A DNA stretch of 26,486 nt from a bacterium (GCA_019424865.1 JAHYYS010000035.1:1-26486); one strand, 5' to 3'; counted from the first letter of the stretch, positions 7,876 through 15,024 are shown. Notes: generated from the letters alone by a model not told the origin. Made by a program: numbers and translations.

Positions 7876-8769
7876 TCACAGGGGCGGCGCGCTGCGCTGC
7901 TGGGCCTGGAGGCGGGCGTCGTAAAAGCCCGCCCGGGTCACCCCCTGATAGGGCAGCAGCCACATCTTCACCGGTATTGTCACCAGCAGGATCAGCGCGT
8001 TGGGCACAATGCCGTTCATAGCCCAGTAGTAATAGCTCACCAGTTGTTCCGCCCCTATCCCAGGCAGCGCCTGGAAAAAGCCGGCGTACCAGAGGCAGGC
8101 AATCTGGACCGCCCAAGACAGGGCCAGCGCCAGCAGCTCCCACCCCACAAACGAAAAGTCCAGCTTGAACAGCTCCCACGACCACCCGCGCATCATCTCG
8201 ACGCTGCGGCGGACAGCGGCGCCGGGTCCGTCATCCGGCCGGTCTGCCAGCAGATAGGGGGCCAGAGCATAGCGCAGCGAGACCACATACAGCAATATCT
8301 CCACCCCCGCCAGCATGGCCAGGACCGTCAGCGCCACCACCGGGCCGGTTCCGCCTGTGGCTCGCAGAAGCAGCATCACCAGGGGGCTGACGGCAAAGGA
8401 GAGGATCATGGCCAGAACCATCGACCACAGCAGCACGCGGACCAGAATGGAGAGCTCCATCACAATGACCCGGCCAGCAACCGAGAAGCTCTGAACCAGC
8501 GCGCCCATATCCGGATCCAGGCGCCGGTGGCTCCACAGGGTCCACAGCACAAAGCCGAAGTCCACCACCGCAATATACAGGTTCAGCAGGATCATCAGGA
8601 AAAAGTCTCCGTTCCCCGACCCGGATGCCGGAGTTGGGATCAGACTTACCGCCAGGGCGACGCCTGAGGTCATTCCCAGATAGGCCAGGGTCACCGCCCA
8701 GAAAGGGGGTCGGGGCCGGCGCATATCCTCCCTGGCCTGTCGCTTCAGCGCGCCGCGGTTCAATCTCAT
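7876..8769 (-). CDS. DUF975 family integral membrane protein
   Basis: A 297-residue membrane protein with about six hydrophobic segments. It resembles the DUF975 family, whose function is unknown. Family-like features are the basic N-terminus (LNRGALKRQARED), the amphipathic stretch between helices with RRSVEMMRGWSWELFKLDFSFVGWE (about residues 205-230), and the C-terminal PYQGVTRAGFYDARL block. The start at 8769 is chosen because GGAG lies 9 bases upstream; a TTG at 8793 would add eight residues and has weaker support. It lies 62 bp downstream of the beta-CASP nuclease gene on the same strand, so co-transcription is likely, although a 7-bp inverted repeat sits in the gap. No enzymatic residues are evident; a role in the membrane cannot be specified. 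Confidence 0.8.
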   Translation of the reverse strand: MRLNRGALKRQAREDMRRPRPPFWAVTLAYLGMTSGVALAVSLIPTPASGSGNGDFFLMILLNLYIAVVDFGFVLWTLWSHRRLDPDMGALVQSFSVAGRVIVMELSILVRVLLWSMVLAMILSFAVSPLVMLLLRATGGTGPVVALTVLAMLAGVEILLYVVSLRYALAPYLLADRPDDGPGAAVRRSVEMMRGWSWELFKLDFSFVGWELLALALSWAVQIACLWYAGFFQALPGIGAEQLVSYYYWAMNGIVPNALILLVTIPVKMWLLPYQGVTRAGFYDARLQAQQRSAPPL

Positions 8770-8801
8770 GGGGCAAAACTCCAATCGTTTCAAATGATCT
8801 T

Positions 8802-8820
8802 CCGGCCGTCAGGCGGCCGG
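8802..8820. other. Small GC hairpin between nuclease and DUF975 genes
   Basis: A 7-bp perfect inverted repeat CCGGCCG/CGGCCGG with a 5-base loop lies in the 62-bp gap. There is no T-tract on the minus strand, so it is not a clear terminator; it might modulate read-through or mRNA ends. Confidence 0.5.
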
Positions 8821-8831
8821 GCGGGGCGCGG

Positions 8832-10430
8832 TCAGGCGTCCCACTTCTCCATGACCTGGCGCAGCTGATCGGCCAGCCTGGCCAGGTCCTTGTTGGGCCG
8901 GCCGCGGCTGCGGCTGATGAGCAGCTCCAGCTCCTTGGCCGTGTCCTGCAGCCGCACATAGGCCGGCGAGGCCGCCGAGGCGCCGCCCGTCCTGGGCCGG
9001 CTCTCCAGCACCACACCCTTGGCCAGCATGCGGTTTTCCGCCAGATCATATACCTCTTCATACAGCGGGGCGTGGGCCGGAATCCCTCTCTCCGTGAGGG
9101 TGTCGGCAAACAGCTCGGTCACCGGGGCGTCCCCGTGGACCACAAAGACCTGCTTGGGGGCGGGGGCGAAGTGCTCCACCCACTCCAGCAGATGCTCCCG
9201 GTCGGCGTGGGAGGACAGGCCCTTGAAGTTGACAATGCGGGCCCGCACCGCGATCTCCTCGCCAAAGAGCTTCACCGTCTTGGCCCCCTCCAGCAGGCGG
9301 CGGCCCAGGCTGCCCTCCGCCTGATAGCCCACAAACACGATGGCGCACTCGGGACGCCACAGATTGTGCTTCAGGTGGTGGCGGATTCGGCCGGCGTCGC
9401 ACATGCCGGAGGCGGAAATGATGATCTTGGGGGTCTTATCCATATTCAGGGCCTTGGACTCCTCGGTGGACTGGGTGAGGGTCAGCCCGGGGAAGGTGAA
9501 CAGGTCCTCCCCCTCCTGCAGCACGGAGATGGCCTCCTCGTCCAGATAGCCGTGGAGGTTCCCCGCGTAGATGCGGGTGGCCTCCGCCGCCAGGGGGCTG
9601 TCCACGCAGACCATGAAATCGGGGGCGGTTTTCACCATTCCCTCGTTTTTAATCTCCCGCAGGAAGTACAGCAGCTCCTGGGTGCGCCCCACGGCAAAGG
9701 AGGGGATGATAATATTCCCGCCCTGGGAAAATACGTCGTCAATCAGCTCCGCCAGCGCCTGGGTATAGCTCTCGGGCGGCTCGTGGCTGCGGTCGCCGTA
9801 GGTGGACTCCATAACCACATAGTCCGCCTGCTCCAGCAGGGCGGGGTCCCGGATAATGGGCTGGTCCACGTTGCCCAGGTCGCCGGAGAACACCAGCTTC
9901 CGGGTCACATCCCCCTCGGTGGCCCAGATCTCCACCTCGGCCGAGCCCAGCAGGTGGCCCGCGTCGCTGAAGCGGACCCTGACCCCCTCGCACAGGTCGA
10001 AGATTTCGCCGTATTCAAAGGTGCGCACCTGCTGAAGGGCCGCCTCCGCGTCCGCCAGGGTATACAGCGGCTCCACCTCCGGCCGGCCGGCGCGCTTGCC
10101 CTTCTGGTTCTGCCACTGGGCGTCGCTCTCCTGAATGTGGGCCGAGTCCCGCAGCATGATGGACATCAGCTGTCCGGTCAGGCGGGTGGTGAAGATCTGC
10201 CCCGTAAAGCCCTCCTTCACCAGCAGGGGGATACGCCCGGAGTGGTCGATGTGGGCATGAGTGACAATGCAGAAGTCGATATAGCTGGGGGCAAAGTCCA
10301 GCGCGTTGTCGTCGTGCTCGTCCCGCCCCTGCTGCAGGCCGCAGTCAATCAGAATTTTCTTGCCGTTTACCTCCAGGCAGTGGCAGCTGCCGGTTACGGC
10401 GTGGGCCGCACCGAAAAACGTCAGTTTCAT
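8832..10430 (-). CDS. Beta-CASP metallo-beta-lactamase fold RNA nuclease-like protein
   Basis: A 532-residue member of the CPSF/beta-CASP branch of metallo-beta-lactamases, zinc-dependent hydrolases that usually cut RNA. The metal site motif is THAHIDH with His58, His60, Asp62 and His63. Later ligands fall in DAGHLLGSAEVEIW and FSGDLGN. The beta-CASP part carries ESTYGDR, SFAVGRTQELLYFL, ISASGMCDAGRIRHHL and the RNA-specificity block GLSSHADREHLLEWV. The last 50 residues form a charged helical tail not needed by the family core. The start at 10430 is chosen because AGGAGG at 10437-10442 lies 7 bases away and the protein begins with the standard first strand MKLTFFGAA. A promoter lies at about 10480. 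It shares a promoter box with the HAD gene upstream. It could process or degrade RNA; the substrate is unknown. Confidence 0.9.
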   Translation of the reverse strand: MKLTFFGAAHAVTGSCHCLEVNGKKILIDCGLQQGRDEHDDNALDFAPSYIDFCIVTHAHIDHSGRIPLLVKEGFTGQIFTTRLTGQLMSIMLRDSAHIQESDAQWQNQKGKRAGRPEVEPLYTLADAEAALQQVRTFEYGEIFDLCEGVRVRFSDAGHLLGSAEVEIWATEGDVTRKLVFSGDLGNVDQPIIRDPALLEQADYVVMESTYGDRSHEPPESYTQALAELIDDVFSQGGNIIIPSFAVGRTQELLYFLREIKNEGMVKTAPDFMVCVDSPLAAEATRIYAGNLHGYLDEEAISVLQEGEDLFTFPGLTLTQSTEESKALNMDKTPKIIISASGMCDAGRIRHHLKHNLWRPECAIVFVGYQAEGSLGRRLLEGAKTVKLFGEEIAVRARIVNFKGLSSHADREHLLEWVEHFAPAPKQVFVVHGDAPVTELFADTLTERGIPAHAPLYEEVYDLAENRMLAKGVVLESRPRTGGASAASPAYVRLQDTAKELELLISRSRGRPNKDLARLADQLRQVMEKWDA

Positions 10431-10479
10431 GCGGGTTCCTCCTTTGTCCGGTGATGTCGATTGCGAAAAAGTTGTCTCC

Positions 10480-10508
10480 ATTGTACACCGGAGTCCGGGA
10501 AATTTCCA
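10480..10508 (-). promoter_or_regulatory. Promoter of the beta-CASP gene with GGAAATTTCCC box
   Basis: The minus strand reads TGGAAA - N17 - TACAAT, with TACAAT at 10480-10485 and TGGAAA at 10503-10508. The -35 lies within the near-palindrome GGAAATTTCC, and an AT-rich stretch lies further upstream. The same arrangement recurs before the HAD gene at 11401-11429. Confidence 0.6.
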
Positions 10509-10575
10509 CATGATTTTGTAAAATTGCGCAGAAAATGCGGCTGTGCGGCCCCGGGGACTGCGCCGCCATTCCCAA

Positions 10576-11355
10576 TCAGAGCAGGCCGAAGCGCTCCAGG
10601 GCGGAGACAATGCCGTCCTCGTCCACCGTCCCGGTGACGCAGCCGACCTGCCGCTTTACCTCCTGGCTGGCCGAGCCCATGGCCACGCCGATTCCCGCGT
10701 GGAGCAGCATGGACAGGTCGTTTTCCCCGTCTCCAAAGGCCATGGAGGCCTCCAGGGGGATATGGAAATGCTCCAGCAGGGCGTCCATCCCCAGATCCTT
10801 TCCCCCGCTGGGCGGAATCACATCCAGGAAATGGGGGTGCCAGCGGGTGGTCTTCAGATGGGGGGCCCGGTCCAGCAGCAGGCGCTCCCGCTCCCGGGTC
10901 AAAAAGGTGATGGCCTGATAGACGCGGCCCTCCAGCGCCCGCCCGGGGTCGCACACCGGGGGGAGGGGCAGGTTCAGATCGCCCATGAACTGCCGGGCAT
11001 AGTCGTCCACATAGTTGAGATAGATGTCCTCGCCCTCCAGAAAGATACAGGAGAAGGTCCGGCTTCTGGCCGCCTCCACCAGCTCCTCCACCGCCTGGGG
11101 TTCCATGGGGCTGCTGCGCAGCACCTGGCTGCCGCAGTAGCAGTACTGCCCGCTGAGGGTTACATATCCGTCAAAGGGGAACAGGGACTGCAGGCTGCCC
11201 AGCATCCGCTGGTGCCGCCCGGTGGCCACAAACAGCCGGACGCCCCGCTCCCGCAGGCTGTGCAGCGCCCGCAGCACGGCCCGGGAGACCTGGTGGGTCT
11301 GAAAGCTGACCAGCGTCCCGTCCACATCGAAAAAAATGGCTTGAATTTCCTGCAT
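10576..11355 (-). CDS. Cof-type HAD family phosphatase
   Basis: A cytosolic HAD-superfamily hydrolase of subclass IIB, which usually dephosphorylates small sugar or nucleotide phosphates. The 259-residue product has motif I FFDVDGTLV with nucleophile Asp10 and acid/base Asp12, motif II ATGR (about 44-47), a C2 cap domain between about residues 80 and 185, motif III lysine in GGKDLGMDALLEH (Lys186), and motif IV GDGENDLSML (about 208-217). The start at 11355 has GGGAGGAT just upstream. Its promoter box at 11401-11429 is nearly identical to that of the nuclease gene 0.9 kb downstream on the same strand. The plus-strand yabP operon starts 160 bp away in the other direction. Substrate specificity cannot be read from sequence. 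Confidence 0.92.
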   Translation of the reverse strand: MQEIQAIFFDVDGTLVSFQTHQVSRAVLRALHSLRERGVRLFVATGRHQRMLGSLQSLFPFDGYVTLSGQYCYCGSQVLRSSPMEPQAVEELVEAARSRTFSCIFLEGEDIYLNYVDDYARQFMGDLNLPLPPVCDPGRALEGRVYQAITFLTRERERLLLDRAPHLKTTRWHPHFLDVIPPSGGKDLGMDALLEHFHIPLEASMAFGDGENDLSMLLHAGIGVAMGSASQEVKRQVGCVTGTVDEDGIVSALERFGLL

Positions 11356-11400
11356 GGTATCCTCCCGGCCGGTCCCGGCCCGTTTTGTTGTACGGGCTCC

Positions 11401-11429
11401 ATTGTACCCCAGCCCGAGGGAAATTTCCA
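11401..11429 (-). promoter_or_regulatory. Promoter of the HAD gene with GGAAATTTCCC box
   Basis: The minus strand reads TGGAAA - N17 - TACAATGGAG, with TACAAT at 11401-11406 and TGGAAA at 11424-11429. It matches the beta-CASP promoter base for base in the GGAAATTTCCC box, the 11-base gap and the TACAATGGAG segment. Confidence 0.6.
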
Positions 11430-11461
11430 TGTGCGAATTGGACAATCCTGACCCGGTCCGG

Positions 11462-11490
11462 CATAAACCGGCGGCCGGCTCCCATAAGAT
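11462..11490 (+). promoter_or_regulatory. Candidate mother-cell (SigE-like) promoter of yabP
   Basis: CATAAA at 11462-11467, 15 bases, then CATAAGAT at 11483-11490, with the yabP ribosome site 12 bases further on. SigE promoters of Bacillus have an ATA-rich -35 and a CATACAAT-like -10 at this spacing, and yabP/yabQ are SigE genes there. The match is partial. Confidence 0.45.
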
Positions 11491-11516
11491 AGAGAAATGG
11501 GAAAGGAGGCGCCGCC

Positions 11517-11807
11517 ATGGCATATGAGGACAACCGGCCCCGCCCGGAGGCGGGGCACCGCGTGGTGCTGGAGGACCGGGAGCACCTGACCATCTCGGGG
11601 GTGGAGGAGGTGGAGCGCTTTGACGAAAGCGCCATTCTGCTGACCACCGCTCTGGGGACACTGGAAATTCAGGGGGAGGATCTGCACATTGAAAAGCTGT
11701 CGCTGGACGGAGGGGACTTAAGGGTGGAGGGGACGGTGAGCGCCCTGATCTATGAGACGGACGAGCGCCCCCGGGGCGGCCTGCTCAGCCGCCTTTTGGG
11801 CGGATGA
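11517..11807 (+). CDS. yabP: Sporulation protein YabP
   Basis: A 96-residue protein of the YabP/YqfC family, needed in Bacillus for spore cortex formation in the mother cell. The core is a beta-rich fold: HRVVLEDREHLTISGVEEVERFDESAILL (about 19-47) and LEIQGEDLHIEKLSLDGGDLRVEGTVSALIYE (about 50-80) are typical of the family. The last residues (RGGLLSRLLGG) are amphipathic. The start has AAAGGAGG at 11502-11509, 7 bases upstream. The stop overlaps the yabQ start by 4 bases (ATGA). The order yabP-yabQ-divIC-S1 protein matches Bacillus subtilis, which makes the call secure. A SigE-like promoter candidate lies upstream. Confidence 0.93.
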   Translation: MAYEDNRPRPEAGHRVVLEDREHLTISGVEEVERFDESAILLTTALGTLEIQGEDLHIEKLSLDGGDLRVEGTVSALIYETDERPRGGLLSRLLGG

Positions 11808-12496
11808 CGGTGGATATTGCCCAGCAGGGCCGGGCGCTGTGCCAGGCCCTGCTGCTGGGGGCCGCCCTGGGTGTGACCTATGACCTGTTCCGCATTCTCC
11901 GCGTGCGGATCCGGGTCCCCCTGCTGGGCCCGCTGCTGGATCTGCTGTTCTGGCTTCTGGCCACCCCGGCCCTGTTTCTCTGGTCCCAGGACGCCTGGGG
12001 CGGACAGATCCGGCTGTACGGCGCGGCGTTCTGCCTGCTGGGCGGCAGCGCCTATTTCTGGGTCATCAGCCGCTGGTTTTTGAAGCTGGGCTATCTGTGT
12101 GCCGACGTGGCGGGCCTTTTATTGGGAATTTTGACCTTTCCGCTGGGGATCGCCCGCCGATTTTTGAAAAAAATCAGAAAACTTATAAAAAACACCTTTC
12201 TTTCCGGGGCGAAATGGTATAGAATAGGGCAGAAAACCAGTGACATGGAGCGGGCGGTCCGCCGCCGCGCTGCCCGGGAAAGGGGAGAGATGGGAAATGC
12301 AGTTCAAACAAGCCGGATTTCTGACCAAGATTGTGGTTTTGATTCTGCTGATCTACATGACCACCTCTCTCATCGACATGCTCGGCCAGATTCAGGACGT
12401 CGAAAGTCAGCGGGACGCCCTGGCCCAGGAGGTGTCCGAGTACCAGCTGGAAAATCAGGAGCTGGGCGAGTACATCGCAAACAGCGACGATCCTGA
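11804..12496 (+). CDS. yabQ: Spore cortex biosynthesis protein YabQ with read-through C-terminus
   Basis: YabQ is a membrane protein required for cortex synthesis in sporulating Firmicutes. Residues 1-125 fit this: an N-terminal amphipathic stretch (QALLLGAALGVTYDLFRILR), then three or four hydrophobic segments up to about residue 120, then a basic tail (RRFLKKIRKLIKNTF). From about residue 165 the frame overlaps the divIC gene and the sequence turns into arginine/glycine-rich text that looks like out-of-frame reading. No stop occurs in this frame until 12494-12496, so the deduced protein is 230 residues, about 65 longer than the segment that looks authentic. Either the native stop has been lost, or the tail is real but unselected. 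The start overlaps the yabP stop. Confidence 0.8.
   Translation: MTVDIAQQGRALCQALLLGAALGVTYDLFRILRVRIRVPLLGPLLDLLFWLLATPALFLWSQDAWGGQIRLYGAAFCLLGGSAYFWVISRWFLKLGYLCADVAGLLLGILTFPLGIARRFLKKIRKLIKNTFLSGAKWYRIGQKTSDMERAVRRRAARERGEMGNAVQTSRISDQDCGFDSADLHDHLSHRHARPDSGRRKSAGRPGPGGVRVPAGKSGAGRVHRKQRRS
12215..12225 (+). promoter_or_regulatory. Possible vegetative promoter of divIC inside yabQ
   Basis: TGGTATAGAAT at 12215-12225 looks like an extended -10 (TG-n-TATAGA) about 75 bases before the divIC start. DivIC is needed in growth whereas yabPQ are sporulation genes, so a separate promoter is expected here. No convincing -35 is visible. Confidence 0.3.
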
Positions 12497-12572
12497 CGTA
12501 CTGGAGCAGGCGGCCCGGGATCGGGGCTATGTCAAGGAGAACGAGGATCTCTACGTCGACATAGCCAATTAG
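12297..12572 (+). CDS. divIC: Septum formation initiator (DivIC/FtsB family)
   Basis: A 91-residue bitopic cell-division protein that acts with FtsL and DivIB at the division septum. It has a short cytosolic N-terminus (MQFKQAGFLTK), one membrane helix at about residues 10-28, then an extracytoplasmic coiled coil (about 29-60: QIQDVESQRDALAQEVSEYQ and following) and the family's C-terminal ARDRGYVKENEDLYV block. The start at 12297 fits family length and follows GGGGAG with about 9 bases spacing; a longer frame starting at a GTG (12240) is not supported. Its first 200 bases are also read in another frame by the extended yabQ frame. Position between yabQ and an S1-domain gene matches Bacillus. 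Confidence 0.9.
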   Translation: MQFKQAGFLTKIVVLILLIYMTTSLIDMLGQIQDVESQRDALAQEVSEYQLENQELGEYIANSDDPDVLEQAARDRGYVKENEDLYVDIAN

Positions 12573-12583
12573 CAGGCGCTTCT

Positions 12584-12617
12584 GACCGGGCGCTTGTCTG
12601 TTGTGTGGGCGCCGGTC
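12584..12617 (+). other. Hairpin in the leader of the S1-domain gene
   Basis: Arms GACCGGGCGC (12584-12593) and GCGCCGGTC (12609-12617) pair with one bulged G around a 15-base loop. It lies between the divIC stop and the S1 gene's ribosome site and lacks a T-tract. It could be a regulatory leader element or a weak attenuator. Confidence 0.4.
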
Positions 12618-12654
12618 TGGAGGGAATTATACAAGGAGGATATTTCGGTCAGTG

Positions 12655-13098
12655 ATGGAGTTTGGTGTTGGGTCCATTTTGGACGGGAAGGTAACGGGAA
12701 TTACAAAATTCGGGGCCTTTGTGGCGCTGCCAGACGGCAAGTCCGGTCTGGTGCATATTTCAGAGATCGCCTATTCCTATGTCAATGAGGTGTCTGATCA
12801 CCTGCAGGAGGGGCAGCAGGTCAAGGTGAAGGTCATCGGCATTGATCAGGCCAACCGGATCAATTTGTCGATTAAACAGGTGGAGCCCCCTCCCCAGCGT
12901 CCCGCCCGTCCCGCCGGCGGCGGACGTCCCCGCCAGGGCGCGCCGCGTCCCACGGGCTTTGTCCGTCAGGCGCCGAAGGAGCCCACCGACTTTGAGGACC
13001 GCCTGAAGCAGTTCATGCAGTCTTCGGACAGCAAGCTGTCTGAGCTGCGGTATCTGGAGAAAAAGGGCGGAAACCGCCGCGGAGGCGGACGCCGGTAA
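12655..13098 (+). CDS. S1-domain RNA-binding protein, YabR-like
   Basis: A 147-residue protein whose first 72 residues form one S1 OB-fold: VGSILDGKVTGITKFGAFV, LPDGKSGLVHISEIA, DHLQEGQQVKVKVIGID and RINLSIKQ are classic S1 strands. The rest is a proline/arginine/glycine-rich linker (about 75-105) and a basic tail ending in GGNRRGGGRR, likely to add unspecific RNA affinity. It corresponds by position and domain to B. subtilis yabR. The ATG at 12655 gives the usual family N-terminus; an in-frame GTG lies immediately before it, and AAGGAGGA at 12633-12640 is 14 bases from the ATG, longer than normal, so the GTG (12652) is a real alternative. A leader hairpin lies upstream. Its exact RNA targets are unknown. 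Confidence 0.88.
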   Translation: MEFGVGSILDGKVTGITKFGAFVALPDGKSGLVHISEIAYSYVNEVSDHLQEGQQVKVKVIGIDQANRINLSIKQVEPPPQRPARPAGGGRPRQGAPRPTGFVRQAPKEPTDFEDRLKQFMQSSDSKLSELRYLEKKGGNRRGGGRR

Positions 13099-13182
13099 CA
13101 CAGCCGGGGAGACAGCCGGGGCGAACCCCTTTCTCCGCCGGCCCGTCCGGCATTGGCTGCCGCCCGTCCCCCAAATGCATTA

Positions 13183-13217
13183 CAGGGCTGCCGCGTCCCG
13201 CGGCGGCCCTGCTTTAT
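13183..13217 (+). terminator. Probable terminator after the S1-domain gene
   Basis: CAGGGC and GCCCTG arms enclose a second CCGCG/CGCGG pairing (13183-13211), followed by CTTTAT. The stem is strong but the T-tract is short, so termination efficiency is doubtful. Confidence 0.5.
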
Positions 13218-13262
13218 CTTCCCGCCCCCGGCGCCAAGGGGGCATATTTGCTGCCGCCCAAG

Positions 13263-13287
13263 AAAAAACGCCCCGGAGGGGCGTTTC
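13263..13287. terminator. Intrinsic terminator-like hairpin, stronger on the minus strand
   Basis: A 7-bp stem ACGCCCC/GGGGCGT (13268-13274, 13278-13284) has loop GGA. On the plus strand only three T follow; on the minus strand six T follow. Together with the hairpin at 13183 it fills the gap 13099-13418, which has no gene; the rest of this gap is GC-rich and shows nothing else. A TATAAC at 13374-13379 may be a -10 for the next gene, without a visible -35. Confidence 0.5.
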
Positions 13288-13418
13288 AGGCCGCCGGGGC
13301 GGGATGGCCCGGGGCGGCGTCAGATTGGGTAAGCTGCCGCTTTAAAATACCACGTTTTTCCAGAAAATACAAGTATAACTTTTCCGGGGCCTGTCCGCCC
13401 CAGCAAGGAGGCTATCAC

Positions 13419-14576
13419 ATGCTGATCATCAACGGCACCGTCCACACCATGGAGGGGCTGACCATCCCCAACGGCTATGTGGCCGTGTCCGGGGACAAAA
13501 TTGCCAAAACCGGCCCCATGGAGGAGTGCCCCGACCACTGGGAGGGGGAGACGCTGGACGCCGCCCAGGGGCACATTCTCCCCGGCTTTGTGGACGCCCA
13601 CAGCCACTTGGGGATGTTCGGGGACGCCCTGGGCTTCGAGGGGGACGACGGCAACGAGTCCACCGACCCCTGCACCCCCCATCTGCGGGCCATCGACGCC
13701 ATCAACCCCCTGGACCGCTGCTTTCAGGAGGCCCGGGCCGCCGGCGTGACCACCGTGCTCACCGGCCCCGGCTCCGCCAACCCCATCAGCGGCCAGTTTG
13801 CCGCCGTCAAGACCACCGGCAAGTGGGTGGACGCCATGGTCCTCAAGGCCCCCGCGGCCATGAAGCTGGCGCTGGGGGAAAACCCCAAGTGCGTCTATAA
13901 CGAGCGCCACGAGACGCCCGTCACCCGCATGGCCACCGCCGCCATTATCCGGGAGAACCTGTCCAAGGCCCTGGAGTATGCGGACAAGCTCAGCCGGGCC
14001 GAGGCGGACGAGGAGGAGGACAGGCCCGACTATGACGCCAAGCTGGAGGCCCTGCTGCCCGTGGTGCGGGGCGAGCTGCCCGTCCACATCCACGCCCACC
14101 GGGCCGACGACATCGCCACCGGCATCCGGATTGCCAAGGAGTTCGGCCTGAAGTGCGTCATCGTCCACGGCACCGAGGCCCACCTGATTCCCGAGCTGCT
14201 GGCGCAGGAGGGCGTGCCCGTCATCACCGGCCCGGCCCTGGGGGACCGCTCCAAGCCCGAGCTGGCCAACATGACCATCGAGTCCCCGGGGGTGCTGACC
14301 CTCCACGGGGTGAAGGTGGCCATCTGCACCGACCACCCGGAGGTGCCCATCCAGTATCTGCCCCTGTGCGCCGCCCTGGCGGTGAAGGGCGGGATGAACC
14401 CGGAGGCCGCCCTGGCCGCCATCACCATAAACGCCGCGGAAATCGCCGGCATCGACCACCGGGTGGGCTCCCTGGCCCCGGGCAAGGACGCCGACATCGT
14501 GGTCACCAGCGGGCACCCCATCAATCTGCTCAGCCGGGTTCTGACCGTGATCATCAACGGCCGGCGGCTGTCCTGA
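13419..14576 (+). CDS. Amidohydrolase (imidazolonepropionase-related family)
   Basis: A 385-residue metal-dependent amidohydrolase with the usual composite beta domain plus TIM barrel. Metal and active-site features in order: HSH at His61 and His63 after GHILPGFVDA; LPVHIHAHRADD with His223, His225 and His227; VHGTEAH with His250; CTDHPEVP with Asp305 as the last-strand aspartate; and the C-terminal beta strand GSLAPGKDADIVV. A conserved lysine-containing stretch (VLKAPAAMKLALGENPK, near 150) may correspond to the region that in some relatives holds a carboxylated lysine. The start at 13419 follows AAGGAGG by 7 bases and gives the standard first strand MLIINGTVHT. It stands alone in its transcription unit. 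The substrate cannot be deduced; cyclic amides, imidazolones or dipeptides are all possible in this superfamily. Confidence 0.87.
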   Translation: MLIINGTVHTMEGLTIPNGYVAVSGDKIAKTGPMEECPDHWEGETLDAAQGHILPGFVDAHSHLGMFGDALGFEGDDGNESTDPCTPHLRAIDAINPLDRCFQEARAAGVTTVLTGPGSANPISGQFAAVKTTGKWVDAMVLKAPAAMKLALGENPKCVYNERHETPVTRMATAAIIRENLSKALEYADKLSRAEADEEEDRPDYDAKLEALLPVVRGELPVHIHAHRADDIATGIRIAKEFGLKCVIVHGTEAHLIPELLAQEGVPVITGPALGDRSKPELANMTIESPGVLTLHGVKVAICTDHPEVPIQYLPLCAALAVKGGMNPEAALAAITINAAEIAGIDHRVGSLAPGKDADIVVTSGHPINLLSRVLTVIINGRRLS

Positions 14577-14610
14577 GTGCGGCCTGTTTTCCAACAAGGG
14601 GCGGGACTGT

Positions 14611-14648
14611 CGAACAAGCGGCTGCTCAATTGAACAGCCGCTTGTTCG
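14611..14648. repeat. Perfect inverted repeat after the amidohydrolase gene
   Basis: Arms CGAACAAGCGGCTG and CAGCCGCTTGTTCG (14 bp) surround a 10-base loop. It starts 34 bases after the amidohydrolase stop. There is no T-tract on either side, so it is probably a transcript-end stabiliser or part of the larger structured stretch rather than a classical terminator. Confidence 0.7.
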
Positions 14649-14911
14649 AGTTGTGTTGCACGAAATTTCAGGCTCGATGTCGTCGCAGGCTGCGGATCGC
14701 TCGCATCCATGTAAATCCGGATGCTTGTTCCCTCCGCCGCTCCTCCTCTCCCCCAAAACCATAAAATGGTTTTCTGGGTACCCAACAATTGCCGCCCGAA
14801 ATTTCGTGAGAAGTGTCATTTCCGAGGCACATGTCCCCGGAAATGACAAGGTTTCGTTATATTCCGTCGTCTGCGGGCGAGGGAACTCAGAGCTTTTTTG
14901 ACAAGCTGAAA

Positions 14912-14957
14912 CAAGGGGTGAGCGGGAACTTAAGTTTCCGCTCACCCCTTGCCTTTT
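14912..14957 (+). terminator. Strong intrinsic terminator with no gene directly upstream
   Basis: An 18-bp stem (14912-14929 with 14934-14951, one G-T pair) has a TTAA loop and is followed by CCTTTTTT. The nearest plus-strand gene ends 335 bases upstream, which suggests that a separate transcript, possibly a non-coding RNA, ends here. Confidence 0.85.
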
Positions 14958-15024
14958 TTGCGCTGGTTCAGCTGCCCGATTTTCAACCGGCCGCCTAGGA
15001 AAAATAAAAAATTTTTTGCCCCCC

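Larger units (their letters stand above)
14577..15000. other. Gene-free, highly structured intergenic stretch
   Basis: No credible coding region is present. The stretch holds several inverted repeats in succession: a 14-bp perfect stem at 14611-14648, a 6-bp stem at 14703-14724, a 7-bp stem at 14755-14773, an 11-bp perfect stem at 14814-14848, and an 18-bp stem ending in CCTTTTTT at 14912-14957. A long-range pair CACGAAATTTC/GAAATTTCGTG (14659-14669 with 14798-14808) encloses the two middle hairpins. It may be a structured RNA gene ending in a terminator, or a remnant of a small dispersed repeat. No known RNA class was recognised. Confidence 0.5.

Noticed and set aside
14577..14957. Group II intron or known riboswitch, prompted by GTGCG at 14577 and the dense structure
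   Set aside because: No domain V-like hairpin and no conserved riboswitch core could be found; GTGCG alone is too short.
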